This document shows positions 1 to 7,137 of a stretch of 25,331 nucleotides of DNA, piece after piece. Positions within the stretch are counted from its first letter, which is position 1; each line of letters opens with the position of its first letter. The stretch lies in contig NZ_CAJTUX010000040.1 of NCBI RefSeq assembly GCF_910579365.1, positions 1 to 25,331 on the forward strand, read 5' to 3'. This DNA is from an uncultured Oscillibacter sp. GTDB lineage: Bacteria > Bacillota > Clostridia > Oscillospirales > Oscillospiraceae. The notes under the pieces were generated by a model. That model saw only the letters and a program-made list of their open reading frames with translations. It ran no database searches and was not told the DNA's origin. A program made the position numbers and the translations under genes.

Positions 1-93
1 ATCTGCGTCAGCTATTTCGGCTTCCCCGAGAAGATGGACCGGCAGGCCCCCGAGGCCCTGGAGCGCATTCAAAGAGAACTGTTGGTCCAATAA
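1..93 (+). CDS. C-terminal end of an unidentified protein (cut by window start)
   Basis: A 30-residue open frame runs from the first base to a TAA stop at 91-93 and ends in ERIQRELLVQ. It is followed within about 30 bases by a good intrinsic terminator on the same strand, which supports it being the true 3' end of a plus-strand gene. The visible part is a mixed hydrophobic and charged helix-like tail with no motif that I recognise, so no function is proposed. Confidence 0.5.
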   Translation: MCVSYFGFPEKMDRQAPEALERIQRELLVQ

Positions 94-123
94 GGGCGGG
101 AAACCGCTCGCACAGGCCCTTAA

Positions 124-154
124 AACGCCCAGCCAATATAGGCTGGGCGTTTCG
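124..154 (+). terminator. Intrinsic terminator of the partial first gene
   Basis: An 11-bp perfect stem (AACGCCCAGCC, 124-134, against GGCTGGGCGTT, 141-151) closes a 6-base AATATA loop. The T-run is short, but the hairpin sits just after the TAA of the first gene. Confidence 0.7.
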
Positions 155-161
155 CATCTCT

Positions 162-202
162 CCCCAAAAACAAGGAGAGGACCTCGTTACGAAGTCCTCT
201 CC
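162..202 (-). terminator. Intrinsic terminator of pckA
   Basis: On the minus strand GGAGAGGAC (202-194) pairs with GTCCTCTCC (182-174). Inside it TCGT/ACGA extends the hairpin after one mismatch. The minus-strand RNA then reads TTGTTTTTGG (173-164). It lies about 30 bases beyond the pckA stop. Together with the plus-strand terminator at 124-154 it separates two convergent genes. Confidence 0.85.
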
Positions 203-232
203 TCCAATGGAGTCTTTTTGCGCGATTGCCTC

Positions 233-1921
233 TTACAGGGTGTTCGCCTCGTCCACGACCTTCTTGATGGCCGCCGCGGCGTCGGCAGGCAGCTTGTTGA
301 AGCCGCCCTCCTCGGTGTCCAGGTTGGTGACATAGTTCAGCCGGTCCTGCATCCGGGCCTTCAGCTGGGCCACGTACTCCTTGTCGCCAAGATCAGGCAC
401 AAAGCCCTCCCACTTGAAGATTTCGATGTCCTCGAAGGGGCCCCAAGCCTCGAACTTAGCCTTACCCTCAACCACGGCCTCCAGAATGCCCAGGGTGTCC
501 TCCTTCTGGACCTTCTTGCCCATGAAGTCGCCGGTGTTGATGATATAGCAGGCCACGTTCTTCTCCGCCACCAGCTTCTTGAACTTCTCGTAGTCATTGA
601 CCAGAGGATAGGTCCGGAAGGGGTTGGCATAGGGCTCCACCACCAGAGCGTTGGGGTCCACGCCCTCCTTCAGCCGCTCCGCGCTGGAGCGTTTGGTGGC
701 CAGAGTGGCGCCCATGACGGAGGCCAGGGATGCGCCGCTGAGCTTCACGATGGGAGGAATGGTGGGGTCCTTCATGATCCAGAAGATGGCGTTGACGGGG
801 GAATCGATCTTATCCACCCGGTTGGGGGACCAGAGCTTGGACTTGATGGCCCGGCCGTTGCCGTTGCGGACGTCCTCGGTGACCAGGACGATCTTGCCCT
901 CGTCGTCCAGAGTGGCGGAGCAGTTCTGGGCCGTCAGCAGGTACTTGTTGTCCTCGGAGGGCACGGGATAGTCGGCGGTCTTGTCGAAATAGGTGGGCTC
1001 CAGGGCGATGGACGCGCAGGTATCGGAGTTGATGATGAACGCGTCGTCATGCAGCACCTTGATGGAGGGATACTTGCCGCTGTGCTTGGCGTGGGTCAGG
1101 GTGGACTTGCCGGAGCCGGAGAGGCCGAAGACCGCCGCCACGTACTTGCTGCCGTCGTCCAGAGTGTACTCCTTCTGGCCGCCGTGGCAGGAGGCGTAGC
1201 CGTTGCGGTTGGCGATGGCCCAGGCCAGGGTCAGCGTGCCCTTCTTGTGCTCGCCGAAGTAGCGCATACCCAGGATGGCGGCGCAGTTGGTGTCGGTATT
1301 GAAGTAGCACAGGCACTTGGGGTCGCAGATGTCCTCGCGGCCGGGAGCGCCGGTCCACTGGGGATCAGAGAAGATATAGATGTCAGACTCGCGGCCGTCG
1401 CCCACGGGCTTGGACTTCTTATACATCTTGACGTACTCGTCAGACTGATACTGGAAGTTCAGCATCCAGTTGTAGAGGAGGTTCTCCTCCCCCTCGGGGA
1501 TGAGCAGGTGGGCCTTTACCATGAACTCGGGGTCCAGGCCGATGAAGACCTCCGCGTGATACATGGTCTTCCAGCGGGTATCGTACACGGCGTCCATGAC
1601 GATCTTGTCCAGGGCGGCGGTGTCCACGCCGGGCTTGCCGGTGATGCGGCGGGCGGCGGCGTAACGGCCGGTGATGGAACCGTCGTTAAACAGCAGCACC
1701 TTGGCGTCGGGCTCCAGACCGAACTCCTCTCCGCGATAGACGGGCATATCCGTGACGACGGTACCGGGGGAGTTCTTTGCCATATCATAGGCCTCCCGCA
1801 GGGAGTTGATCTTCACGACGTTGTTGCCGTAGAAGGGGGCCTCGATAATGGAGCGGGTCTTGGAGAACCCGACCTTGCCAGGTCCAATTTCAGTTCTGGG
1901 GTAATAAGCTTTCGTAGACAT
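233..1921 (-). CDS. pckA: Phosphoenolpyruvate carboxykinase (ATP)
   Basis: 562 residues, slightly longer than the usual 530-540 of ATP-dependent PEP carboxykinase. The enzyme interconverts oxaloacetate + ATP with PEP + CO2 + ADP in the cytosol. In fermentative anaerobes it often runs in the PEP-carboxylating direction, gaining ATP. The P-loop GLSGSGKSTLT is at residues 266-276, the metal-binding acidic stretch HDDAFII at 291-297, and a conserved RTYPL element near 436-440. The ATG at 1921 is preceded by an AAGGAGGT ribosome binding site (1931-1938), and its own promoter lies upstream. It is flanked by a MerR regulator on the same strand, with no evidence that the two form an operon. All core motifs look intact. 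Family assignment is secure; the direction of flux is inference. Confidence 0.96.
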   Translation of the reverse strand: MSTKAYYPRTEIGPGKVGFSKTRSIIEAPFYGNNVVKINSLREAYDMAKNSPGTVVTDMPVYRGEEFGLEPDAKVLLFNDGSITGRYAAARRITGKPGVDTAALDKIVMDAVYDTRWKTMYHAEVFIGLDPEFMVKAHLLIPEGEENLLYNWMLNFQYQSDEYVKMYKKSKPVGDGRESDIYIFSDPQWTGAPGREDICDPKCLCYFNTDTNCAAILGMRYFGEHKKGTLTLAWAIANRNGYASCHGGQKEYTLDDGSKYVAAVFGLSGSGKSTLTHAKHSGKYPSIKVLHDDAFIINSDTCASIALEPTYFDKTADYPVPSEDNKYLLTAQNCSATLDDEGKIVLVTEDVRNGNGRAIKSKLWSPNRVDKIDSPVNAIFWIMKDPTIPPIVKLSGASLASVMGATLATKRSSAERLKEGVDPNALVVEPYANPFRTYPLVNDYEKFKKLVAEKNVACYIINTGDFMGKKVQKEDTLGILEAVVEGKAKFEAWGPFEDIEIFKWEGFVPDLGDKEYVAQLKARMQDRLNYVTNLDTEEGGFNKLPADAAAAIKKVVDEANTL

Positions 1922-1960
1922 AATTTTAGTACCTCCTTAAAAGCGGAAAATTCTTTTATC

Positions 1961-1989
1961 ACTATACCCCGTTTCTGCCAAAAAAGCAA
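1961..1989 (-). promoter_or_regulatory. Sigma-A-type promoter of pckA
   Basis: On the minus strand a TATAGT -10 box (1966-1961) lies 17 bases downstream of TTGCTT (1989-1984). The -10 is strong and the -35 keeps only the TTG. The predicted start is about 30 bases upstream of the pckA ATG. Confidence 0.6.
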
Positions 1990-2027
1990 GAGCGAAAAAC
2001 AAAGCCCTTTCAAAAAACGCGCGCCCC

Positions 2028-2435
2028 TCAGCTCTCCGCTTCTCCTTTTTCCATCTGGTACTGCCGCAACTCCCGCTCCTTGCGGGCAATGCCCCGCTCG
2101 TAATTCTCAATTTTCTCGTCCAGCCGGTTCAAAGACCGCTGCATGTCCTCCATTCGCCCCAGCAGCTGCCGCCTCTGCTCCACCAGAAGACCCTTCCGGG
2201 CCTCCATAGTCTCCTCTCCCTGCTGGAACAGGCGGCTGTACTCGATCAGCGCCTCAATGCCCACTCCGGCGGACCGCATACATTTAATCAGCTCCACCCA
2301 GCCCAGGGACGCCGCGTCGTAATCCCGGACGCCCCCCTTGGTCCGGGGCACTGGGGGAATCAGGCCGATCCGCTCGTAGTACCGCAGGGTATCTGCGGAA
2401 AGGCCGTACCGCTTGCCCACTTCCGTAATATTCAT
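2028..2435 (-). CDS. MerR-family transcriptional regulator
   Basis: 135 residues. The N-terminal winged helix (about 1-70) begins MNITEVGKRYGLSADTLRYY and continues with the ERIGLIPP turn typical of MerR proteins. Residues about 80-130 form a long heptad-rich, strongly charged dimerisation helix. There is no Cys cluster of the metal-sensing MerR type and no fused ligand domain, so it resembles the small AdhR/YfmP-like stress regulators. The ATG at 2435 follows a GGGAGGG ribosome binding site. Upstream is a promoter with the abnormal 19-bp spacer that MerR proteins act on, overlapped by an imperfect palindrome, so autoregulation is likely. No other target gene adjoins it. The effector is unknown. 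Confidence 0.9.
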   Translation of the reverse strand: MNITEVGKRYGLSADTLRYYERIGLIPPVPRTKGGVRDYDAASLGWVELIKCMRSAGVGIEALIEYSRLFQQGEETMEARKGLLVEQRRQLLGRMEDMQRSLNRLDEKIENYERGIARKERELRQYQMEKGEAES

Positions 2436-2483
2436 GTCTCTGCCCTCCCGAAACGCACGGCCGGAACCGCGCCGTTTTCTTTC

Positions 2484-2514
2484 AGCATACTACCTGGAGC
2501 GGACTCTAAGTCAA
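2484..2514 (-). promoter_or_regulatory. MerR-type promoter/operator with 19-bp spacer
   Basis: On the minus strand TTGACT (2514-2509) and TATGCT (2489-2484) are separated by 19 bases (2508-2490). The spacer carries the inverted halves TAGAGT and GCTCCA. Long 19-20 bp spacers with a palindrome between the boxes are characteristic of promoters that MerR proteins activate by DNA distortion. The rest of 2436-2743 shows only this promoter and the terminator at 2582-2618. Confidence 0.75.
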
Positions 2515-2581
2515 GAGCTTTTTGCAAAAACACCGGAAACGGCTGCCGACGCCTTCCGCCGTCCACTCTGCCGGCACATGG

Positions 2582-2618
2582 AAAAAGAGCCGGCTGACGT
2601 TGTCAGTCCGCTCTTTTC
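2582..2618 (-). terminator. Terminator after the YafY/zinc-ribbon gene (possibly bidirectional)
   Basis: An extended hairpin: GAGC-CGG-CTGAC (2587-2598, with one bulged base) pairs with GTCAG-CCG-GCTC (2602-2613) around a GTT loop. It is flanked by A-runs on the left and T-runs on the right, so the minus-strand RNA ends in a U-run. It lies about 125 bases past the stop at 2744 and isolates the WYL gene from merR. Confidence 0.75.
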
Positions 2619-2743
2619 CTTCAGATTTTCCGGTCCGCTCCCGCCGGAACGCCCCGCAGCCTCCGGGACAGGAGCCCAGCGCCGGAACACAGGAATGCCT
2701 TCCGCCCGCCTTTACCCGGGATTCCGCCGCCTTTCGGGCGTTC

Positions 2744-3016
2744 TTACGGCTTCTTCCACCGCTTCAAGGTCGGAAACCAGCTCCGCATCATCTTCTCCGC
2801 CTCCTCCTGAGAGCCGAAGGGGTGGCCGTTCTCCTCGTTGAACTTCAGATTGAACGCGATGATGTCGTCCATAGAGGCGTCGGGGGCGGTGAAGACGCCG
2901 TTTTGATAGCAGTAGCGGCAGTAATCACCGCTGGGGGCTCCGCCGGCCTCGGTGCCCGCGTCCTCGGGCTTGTCCAGGGGCATGCCGCAGCACTGGCAAA
3001 ATTTCCGTTCTTCCAT
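2744..3016 (-). CDS. Zinc-ribbon protein, internal start within the YafY fusion
   Basis: 90 residues from an internal ATG at 3016, preceded by a perfect AAGGAGGT (3031-3024) at 7-base spacing, so it is probably also made alone. The protein begins MEERKFCQCCGMPLDKPED, followed by a GTEAGG turn and YCRYCYQNG. The paired Cys clusters (CQCC and CRYC) are typical of the small putative zinc-ribbon family often encoded beside WYL or GyrI-like regulators in Firmicutes. The C-terminal half is a helical tail ending in WFPTLKRWKKP. The molecular role of the family is not known to me. It has the same frame and stop as the 419-residue product. Confidence 0.75.
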   Translation of the reverse strand: MEERKFCQCCGMPLDKPEDAGTEAGGAPSGDYCRYCYQNGVFTAPDASMDDIIAFNLKFNEENGHPFGSQEEAEKMMRSWFPTLKRWKKP

Positions 3017-4003
3017 TGAAATAACCTCCTTATTTTTGGCGGGGGCTTCTCCCCGGCCTTTGTCATAAGGATACGCCTTCAAACCTGACAAGGTCTGTCC
3101 GGTTTCATAAACCGCCCCAAATTTTTTAATCTCTCCGGCCAAGATTTCCCGCCAATAAACCGGCGACAGCACCTCCATCTGGCTGCCGAAGGACAGCAGG
3201 AAGGACAGCAGCCACCGGTCCTCTGGAAACCGGCAATCCACAAGCAGGCGGCCGTCCGGCTCCGGAGTGATCTGCCTGGGATGAAAGTAATCCCGCACCC
3301 GCCAGGCGGCGGAGGGCTCAAAGCGCAGCCGCAGACACACCTCGTGACTGCCGCCGGATGGCGGGGCCTCCAGCCGCTCCGGGGGACGGCGGGGCGGGCA
3401 GATTCCCTCCTCCAGAACCAGTTCCTCCATCCGCACCAGACGAAAGATGCGCCAGTCCCGCCGCTTTTTACAGAAAGCCGACAAATACCAGCACCCGCCC
3501 TTGAACACCAGCCGGGCGGGCTCCACGGTCCGGCGGCTCTTCTCCCCGGCGGAGCTGTAATAGGTAAAGGACAGCGGCTGGCGCGACAGAATGGACCGCT
3601 TCACCAGGGCGAAATTCTCCCGCTCCGCCGCCCCGCTGCCCCAGTCGGTAAAGTCGATCTCCAGCCAGTCCCCGCCCTCCCGGCGAAACAGGGCGGACAG
3701 CCGGGCCAAGGTGTCCGCCTCCGTGCCGCCGCCGGCTGCCAGGATGGCCTGAAGGGCAAAGAGAATCTCGTCCTGCTCCTCCTGGGACAGCAGCGCCCGG
3801 TCCAGAACGAACTGATCCATCAGCCGGATGCCGCCCCCCTGCCCCTTCTGGGTAAACACGGGGATGCCGGCGGCGGACAGGGCGTCAATATCCCGGTAAA
3901 TCGTCCGCTCCGACACCTCCAGCCGCCCAGCCAGTTCCCCGGCGGTCACGGCCCGCTTCTCCACCAGAAGATACAATATCTCAAACAGGCGGCTGTTCTT
4001 CAT
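2744..4003 (-). CDS. YafY-type HTH/WYL transcriptional regulator fused in frame to a zinc-ribbon domain
   Basis: 419 residues. Residues 1-60 are an HTH-11 winged helix (VSERTIYRDIDALSAAGIPV), about 140-200 a WYL domain (CWYLSAFCKKRRDWRIFRL), and about 225-310 the C-terminal WCX region. This is the complete layout of a normal ~310-residue YafY-like regulator, which usually senses a small ligand or nucleic acid. The frame then runs without a stop through a ~20-residue linker into a Zn-ribbon protein (330-419). The Shine-Dalgarno of that downstream gene is read as the codons for NKEV. The ATG at 4003 follows AGGAGGGAG. lplA ends 42 bases upstream on the same strand with no clear terminator, so co-transcription is possible. 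The fusion could be a read-through consequence of a lost stop codon or a real two-domain protein. Confidence 0.85.
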   Translation of the reverse strand: MKNSRLFEILYLLVEKRAVTAGELAGRLEVSERTIYRDIDALSAAGIPVFTQKGQGGGIRLMDQFVLDRALLSQEEQDEILFALQAILAAGGGTEADTLARLSALFRREGGDWLEIDFTDWGSGAAERENFALVKRSILSRQPLSFTYYSSAGEKSRRTVEPARLVFKGGCWYLSAFCKKRRDWRIFRLVRMEELVLEEGICPPRRPPERLEAPPSGGSHEVCLRLRFEPSAAWRVRDYFHPRQITPEPDGRLLVDCRFPEDRWLLSFLLSFGSQMEVLSPVYWREILAGEIKKFGAVYETGQTLSGLKAYPYDKGRGEAPAKNKEVISMEERKFCQCCGMPLDKPEDAGTEAGGAPSGDYCRYCYQNGVFTAPDASMDDIIAFNLKFNEENGHPFGSQEEAEKMMRSWFPTLKRWKKP

Positions 4004-4045
4004 CGGATGCTCCCTCCTGCAAAGCCCCGGCGGAGGAACCCGCCG

Positions 4046-5041
4046 TCAGAAATCAAATAGGGTCTCCAGAATCTCCTGTTCCGTAACCGCCCCAAAATAG
4101 CGGGCAATCGGAAACGCGCTCAGCGTATTTTGAACCTGCTCCCGCTCAAACAGGCAGCCCCGCAGCGCCTGTGTCACCGGCTCCATGGAGTCCACGGCCA
4201 AAAAATCCCCCCAGAACGTGATGTCCGTAATCCTGCCCTTTTCCACGCCAGCGGCAACCTCCAGCATACCGCCTTCCCAGTACCGCTTGTTTGTCATGTT
4301 GTATTTCGGCGAGCGGCCAAAGTTCCACTCCCAGTCGTCATATTTCTCGCGCTTCAGCGCTTCCACGCCTTCCAGCTCTTCCGGCAGCAGGCGCGCCGGA
4401 ATCAGCCCGCTGCCCGTCAGCGCCGTTTTCAGATACGCCCAAAATTCCGGCAGCGTCATGTCCCGCTCCAGGCAGGGGCGAATGTTGCCGATGCGGCTCC
4501 GGACGGACTTCGTCCCTTTGGAGCGGAACTTCTCCGGGTCCACGTTCAGCGCCCCGGCCACCATATCCGGGTCAGAGTCGAACAGCAGCGTCCCGTGGTG
4601 GAGGATGCGGCCCTCCCTCCATCGCTGGGCTGTCCCGGAGACCTTGCGCCCGTTTACCAAAATGTCGTTGCGTCCGGAGGCCTCCGCCGCAAGTCCCAGT
4701 CCCTTCAGCGCCTGCACGACCGGCTCGGTAAAGCGCTGAATGGCGATCTGCTCCGCGTTTTCCGCGTCCGTAATAAAGGAGTAGTTCAGATTCCCCAGGT
4801 CATGATAAACCGCGCCGCCGCCGGTGGAGCGCCGGACGACATGAATCCCGTGGGCGCTGACAAACGCCCGGTTGATCTCCGCCTCCGCGTTTTGATTCTG
4901 CCCGATCACAATGGTGTTGTCGTTCTGCCACAGCAAAAGGTAATCCCCCTCCTGCCGGTGGGCCAGCACGTATTCCTCAAACGCCAGATTGTAGTATGGA
5001 TCTGTGGAACCGGTCTCCAAATAATGTGTAACCCGCTTCAT
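4046..5041 (-). CDS. lplA: Lipoate-protein ligase
   Basis: 331 residues, full length for a two-domain LplA. It activates lipoate with ATP and transfers it to a lysine of lipoyl domains (GcvH or 2-oxoacid dehydrogenase E2) in the cytosol. The lipoate loop RRSTGGGAVYHD is at 70-81. The catalytic lysine is in GRKVSGTAQR as K133, the same number as in E. coli LplA. The C-terminal accessory domain (about 245-331) is present, so it should be self-sufficient for adenylation and transfer. The ATG at 5041 follows AAGGAGGA. A weak promoter may lie at about 5095-5145, but I could not settle its boxes. Just upstream, in the opposite orientation, is a destroyed dihydrolipoyl dehydrogenase, so this was probably once a larger lipoate-linked locus. 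No lipoyl-accepting protein is in the window. Confidence 0.95.
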   Translation of the reverse strand: MKRVTHYLETGSTDPYYNLAFEEYVLAHRQEGDYLLLWQNDNTIVIGQNQNAEAEINRAFVSAHGIHVVRRSTGGGAVYHDLGNLNYSFITDAENAEQIAIQRFTEPVVQALKGLGLAAEASGRNDILVNGRKVSGTAQRWREGRILHHGTLLFDSDPDMVAGALNVDPEKFRSKGTKSVRSRIGNIRPCLERDMTLPEFWAYLKTALTGSGLIPARLLPEELEGVEALKREKYDDWEWNFGRSPKYNMTNKRYWEGGMLEVAAGVEKGRITDITFWGDFLAVDSMEPVTQALRGCLFEREQVQNTLSAFPIARYFGAVTEQEILETLFDF

Positions 5042-5168
5042 CGCGCGTCCTCCTTGCTAAACCCGCTCTGCCCCTCAGGCAGCGCTCCCTTGCGTATTGT
5101 AGTTGTTTCAATAGGTCTCCATCCCCGTCTTTCAAGTCCAGCGTACCACAGGCAGGGCTCTTTTTCAA

Positions 5169-5441
5169 TACCGCGCCCCCGGCGGATACGTGGCGGCCAT
5201 CCGGGCCGCCCAGCTGGGCGCGGAGGTAACGCTGGTCGAACAGCGGCGCCTGGGCGGCGTCTGTCTGAACGCGGGCTGCATTCCCACCAAGTGCCTGCTC
5301 CACAGCGCCGAACTTCTGGAGGTCCAAGGGGCCCTGGCCCTCCAGACGGGGCCGGCGTGCCGGACCTGATCGCCGCCATTCACTCCCGCCCCACCGTCAC
5401 TAAGGCAGCGCGGGAGGCCGCCCTCCACTTGGAGGGCCGGG
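5169..5441 (+). pseudogene. Remnant of dihydrolipoyl dehydrogenase (E3), ends only
   Basis: On the plus strand, frame starting at 5169, the translation contains GGYVAAIRAAQLGAEVTLVE, then LGGVCLNAGCIPTKCLLHSA. This is the FAD-binding start and redox-active CxxxxC of the E3 flavoprotein family. The frame has no start codon and enters the FAD motif at PGGY, with the preceding GGG replaced by YRA. It stops at 5367-5369. In the next frame, from about 5357, PDLIAAIHSRPTVTKAAREA followed by ALHLEGRG resembles the E3 C-terminal tail (HPTxSE...EAAL..EGR). About 370 of the usual ~460 residues are therefore missing between the two pieces. The 3' piece abuts the end of the LysR remnant. The N-terminal identification is strong, the C-terminal one moderate. 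Confidence 0.75.
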
Positions 5442-5904
5442 GCTGGATGGCGACGCCGCAGTCCTGCTGCACCAGCTGCACAATGAAGTCCCACCGGGAA
5501 GAGATCAGGGCCACGTTGGGCTCGAAGTCCACCCTGCGGCAGGCGGCCCGGATCGTGCGGGAGACCGCGTATTCCCCTCCGGAGAGGATAAACGCCTCTC
5601 GTTTCAGCTCCTCCAGCCGGACGGAGGTCCGTCCGGCCAGGGGATGCCGGGCGCTGACCACCAGACGGGAGATATCCCGGAATTCCCGCATGACCCGAAG
5701 GAATTTTTCCTGTAGCTCCCGGCCCTCCGGCGTCAGCTTCTGCTGCCTTTGGTCCGTGTAAAACAGGTCACAGCCCAGCTCCGCCTCCAGCTTTTGCACC
5801 ACCTTGCTCAGCGCCGGCTGAGAGATGTAGAGCCGTTCCGCCGCTGCGGAGTAGTTCCCCAGGTCCGCCACCTGAACGAAGTATTGCAGTTCGCGGATAT
5901 CCAA
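5380..5904 (-). pseudogene. LysR-family regulator with internal deletion and lost C-terminus
   Basis: The N-terminus is a clear LysR HTH (MDIRELQYFVQVADLGNYSA, then AERLYISQPALSKVVQKLE) plus linker helix to about residue 85. The next residues, ARHPLAGRTSVRLEELKREA, belong to the second half of a LysR effector domain. Roughly 80 residues of effector subdomain I are missing in frame. LysR-like sequence ends at DCGVAIQP (about 5440). The remaining codons down to 5380 are antisense to the E3 remnant. The total is about 174 residues instead of about 300. I place the start at TTG 5904 (MDIREL is the family's usual beginning, 8 bases after AAAGGGGG). A GTG at 5913 is also in frame. DNA binding might survive; ligand response should not. 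Confidence 0.75.
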
Positions 5905-5952
5905 CGCGTCCACGCCCCCTTTCCCGCTCGCGTGTCGTTCTCATCGCATCTG

Positions 5953-5982
5953 ATTGTACCACATGGTTCCCGGAAACGTCCA
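5953..5982 (-). promoter_or_regulatory. Promoter of the LysR remnant
   Basis: On the minus strand TGGACG (5982-5977) and TACAAT (5958-5953) are separated by 18 bases. It lies about 50 bases upstream of the proposed TTG start, so the remnant may still be transcribed. Confidence 0.45.
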
Positions 5983-6014
5983 TAAAAACCTTGTGAAAAA
6001 CCGGCCATCGAGAA

Positions 6015-6062
6015 CTCCGGAGCCTCCGGGGGCCTTTCCGCCTTCCCTCCGAAGCTCCGGAG
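6015..6062 (-). repeat. Inverted repeat downstream of the chimeric hydrolase
   Basis: CTCCGGAGC (6015-6023) and GCTCCGGAG (6054-6062) are perfect inverted copies, with further CTCCG-rich copies in the 30-base loop. It sits 11 bases past the chimera's stop on the minus strand. It may act as a weak terminator, but no clear U-run follows. Confidence 0.4.
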
Positions 6063-6072
6063 AAGAGGGCCC

Positions 6073-6738
6073 TTATTCGTAACAGTCTTTCAAACTTTGG
6101 ACCTGGGCCATGTCGTGGCCGCAGATGATTTTCGCGCCATGCTCCGCCGCGCAGGTCCGCAGATACGCGATGGCGGCGAAATACCCCGCCTCGTCCCACA
6201 TCACTCCCGCCAGCTGCGCCGGAGGTCCAAAGTGAGCGGCGGAGTACACCGCGTCGAACACCAGCAGGAAATTCCCCTCTTTCAGCTCCGCCAGCATTCC
6301 CAGCATCCCGTAGGAGTGGCCGGAGCCCAGGTTCAAAACCGTAACACCGGGGCAGAGAACCGTCTCCCGCGCCTCCACCGGCCGCCAGCGGGTGTCCGTC
6401 CGGCGCTCCACATCACAGGCCAGGTGAAACCTGCCCAGCCTCCCGGAGGTGGCGATGATGTGGACGCCCGTTCGCCCGCCGCTCCGCTTCAGGAGCCGCA
6501 CGTCCCGTCCCAGGCACACCGGCGCGGCGTCCACTGCGGCGGAAACGCCGTTGTCCCGCATGTCCTCCAGGTCCCGGATAATTCTGTCCTCATAGTCCGC
6601 TCTATAGAGCTGCGGGTAGTGGGTGGCGACGCCCATGCTGGAGGTGCAGATGTGCTCGTGCATCAGCACGGAACCCAGCGCCTCCACGGAAACGGGCCCC
6701 GCCACGGTCTGTACTGTTTTCATGTTTTGCCTGTTCAT
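6073..6738 (-). pseudogene. Chimera: phosphotriesterase-like N-terminus joined to metallo-beta-lactamase-fold C-terminus
   Basis: 221 residues. Residues 6-98 match the phosphotriesterase-like family: TVAGPVSVEALGSVLMHEHI with the HxH metal pair at H28 and H30, then LGRDVRLLKR and GVHIIATSG. From about 105 on the sequence instead resembles the C-terminal half of MBL-fold lactonases of the AHL-lactonase type: CPGVTVLNLGSGHSYGML, LLVFDAVYSA and IICGHDMAQVQSLKD. The phosphotriesterase part lacks its later metal ligands, and the MBL part lacks the HxHxDH site, so catalysis by either mechanism is unlikely. The junction is near 6425-6445. A deletion between two neighbouring hydrolase genes would explain it. 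GGGAGG directly precedes the first ATG, so the second ATG (residue 6, 6723) may be the true start. Expression as a new protein cannot be excluded. Confidence 0.7.
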
Positions 6739-7108
6739 CCTCCCAATTTCTCAGCCCGCAGCATATCCCGCAATGGTCTCCACCATGCACGGCGCTGCCG
6801 TTGCAGTCGGCAATGCGCTTGTTGCTTGCGTCAGAACCAGTTATGTCTCCTCCATCAAGGAAATAGTCCAGTTTCGCGCCATCGTCACAGATCTGGCTGT
6901 TTACGTTGGTTTTGATATAGCCCACTTCCCGATCGGGCAGCAGGAAGATTTTGGCGGAAGGTCCGTTTGCGCCGCTGTTCGCCGTCCCGCTCGTGCCGCT
7001 GCCGGGCTTCGTGGACATACGGAACATTTCCGTTTTGCTGGCAGCCGTGTAAACCGGGACACTGGCAATATCTGTTACGAAATACCGGGTTTCATCCTTC
7101 TTTTTCAT
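6602..7108 (-). CDS. Unrecognised ORF, possibly truncated and running into the chimera
   Basis: The start is convincing: the ATG at 7108 follows AAAGGAGGA. Residues 1-30 (MKKKDETRYFVTDIASVPVY...) are ordinary, about 31-52 are Gly/Ser/Thr/Asn-rich and probably disordered, and about 105-122 carry a Cys/Gly-rich stretch (ADCNGSAVHGGDHCGICCGL). After about residue 123 the frame overlaps the next gene for 137 bases and becomes Arg/His-rich, which is typical of an out-of-frame reading. The native stop was probably lost by the same deletions that shaped the region. Base composition between about 6760 and 7200 is less GC-rich than its surroundings. I do not recognise a family. Confidence 0.45.
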   Translation of the reverse strand: MKKKDETRYFVTDIASVPVYTAASKTEMFRMSTKPGSGTSGTANSGANGPSAKIFLLPDREVGYIKTNVNSQICDDGAKLDYFLDGGDITGSDASNKRIADCNGSAVHGGDHCGICCGLRNWEDEQAKHENSTDRGGARFRGGAGFRADARAHLHLQHGRRHPLPAAL

Positions 7109-7137
7109 GGCGGAATCCTCCTTTACGGAATAAAAAA

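Noticed and set aside
218..2209. Long plus-strand open frame opposite pckA
   Set aside because: It is antisense to a fully motif-supported PEP carboxykinase; its His/Gly/Val/Leu-rich translation is typical of the complement of GC-rich genes.
4130..5761. 543-codon plus-strand frame across lplA, the E3 scar and LysR
   Set aside because: Most of it is antisense to lplA and LysR. Only a short stretch near 5357-5440 has E3-like content and is reported as part of the pseudogene.
6740..7108. RiPP precursor with a Cys-rich core (CNGSAVHGGDHCGICCGL)
   Set aside because: The frame does not stop after the Cys-rich part and no modification or export gene is nearby.
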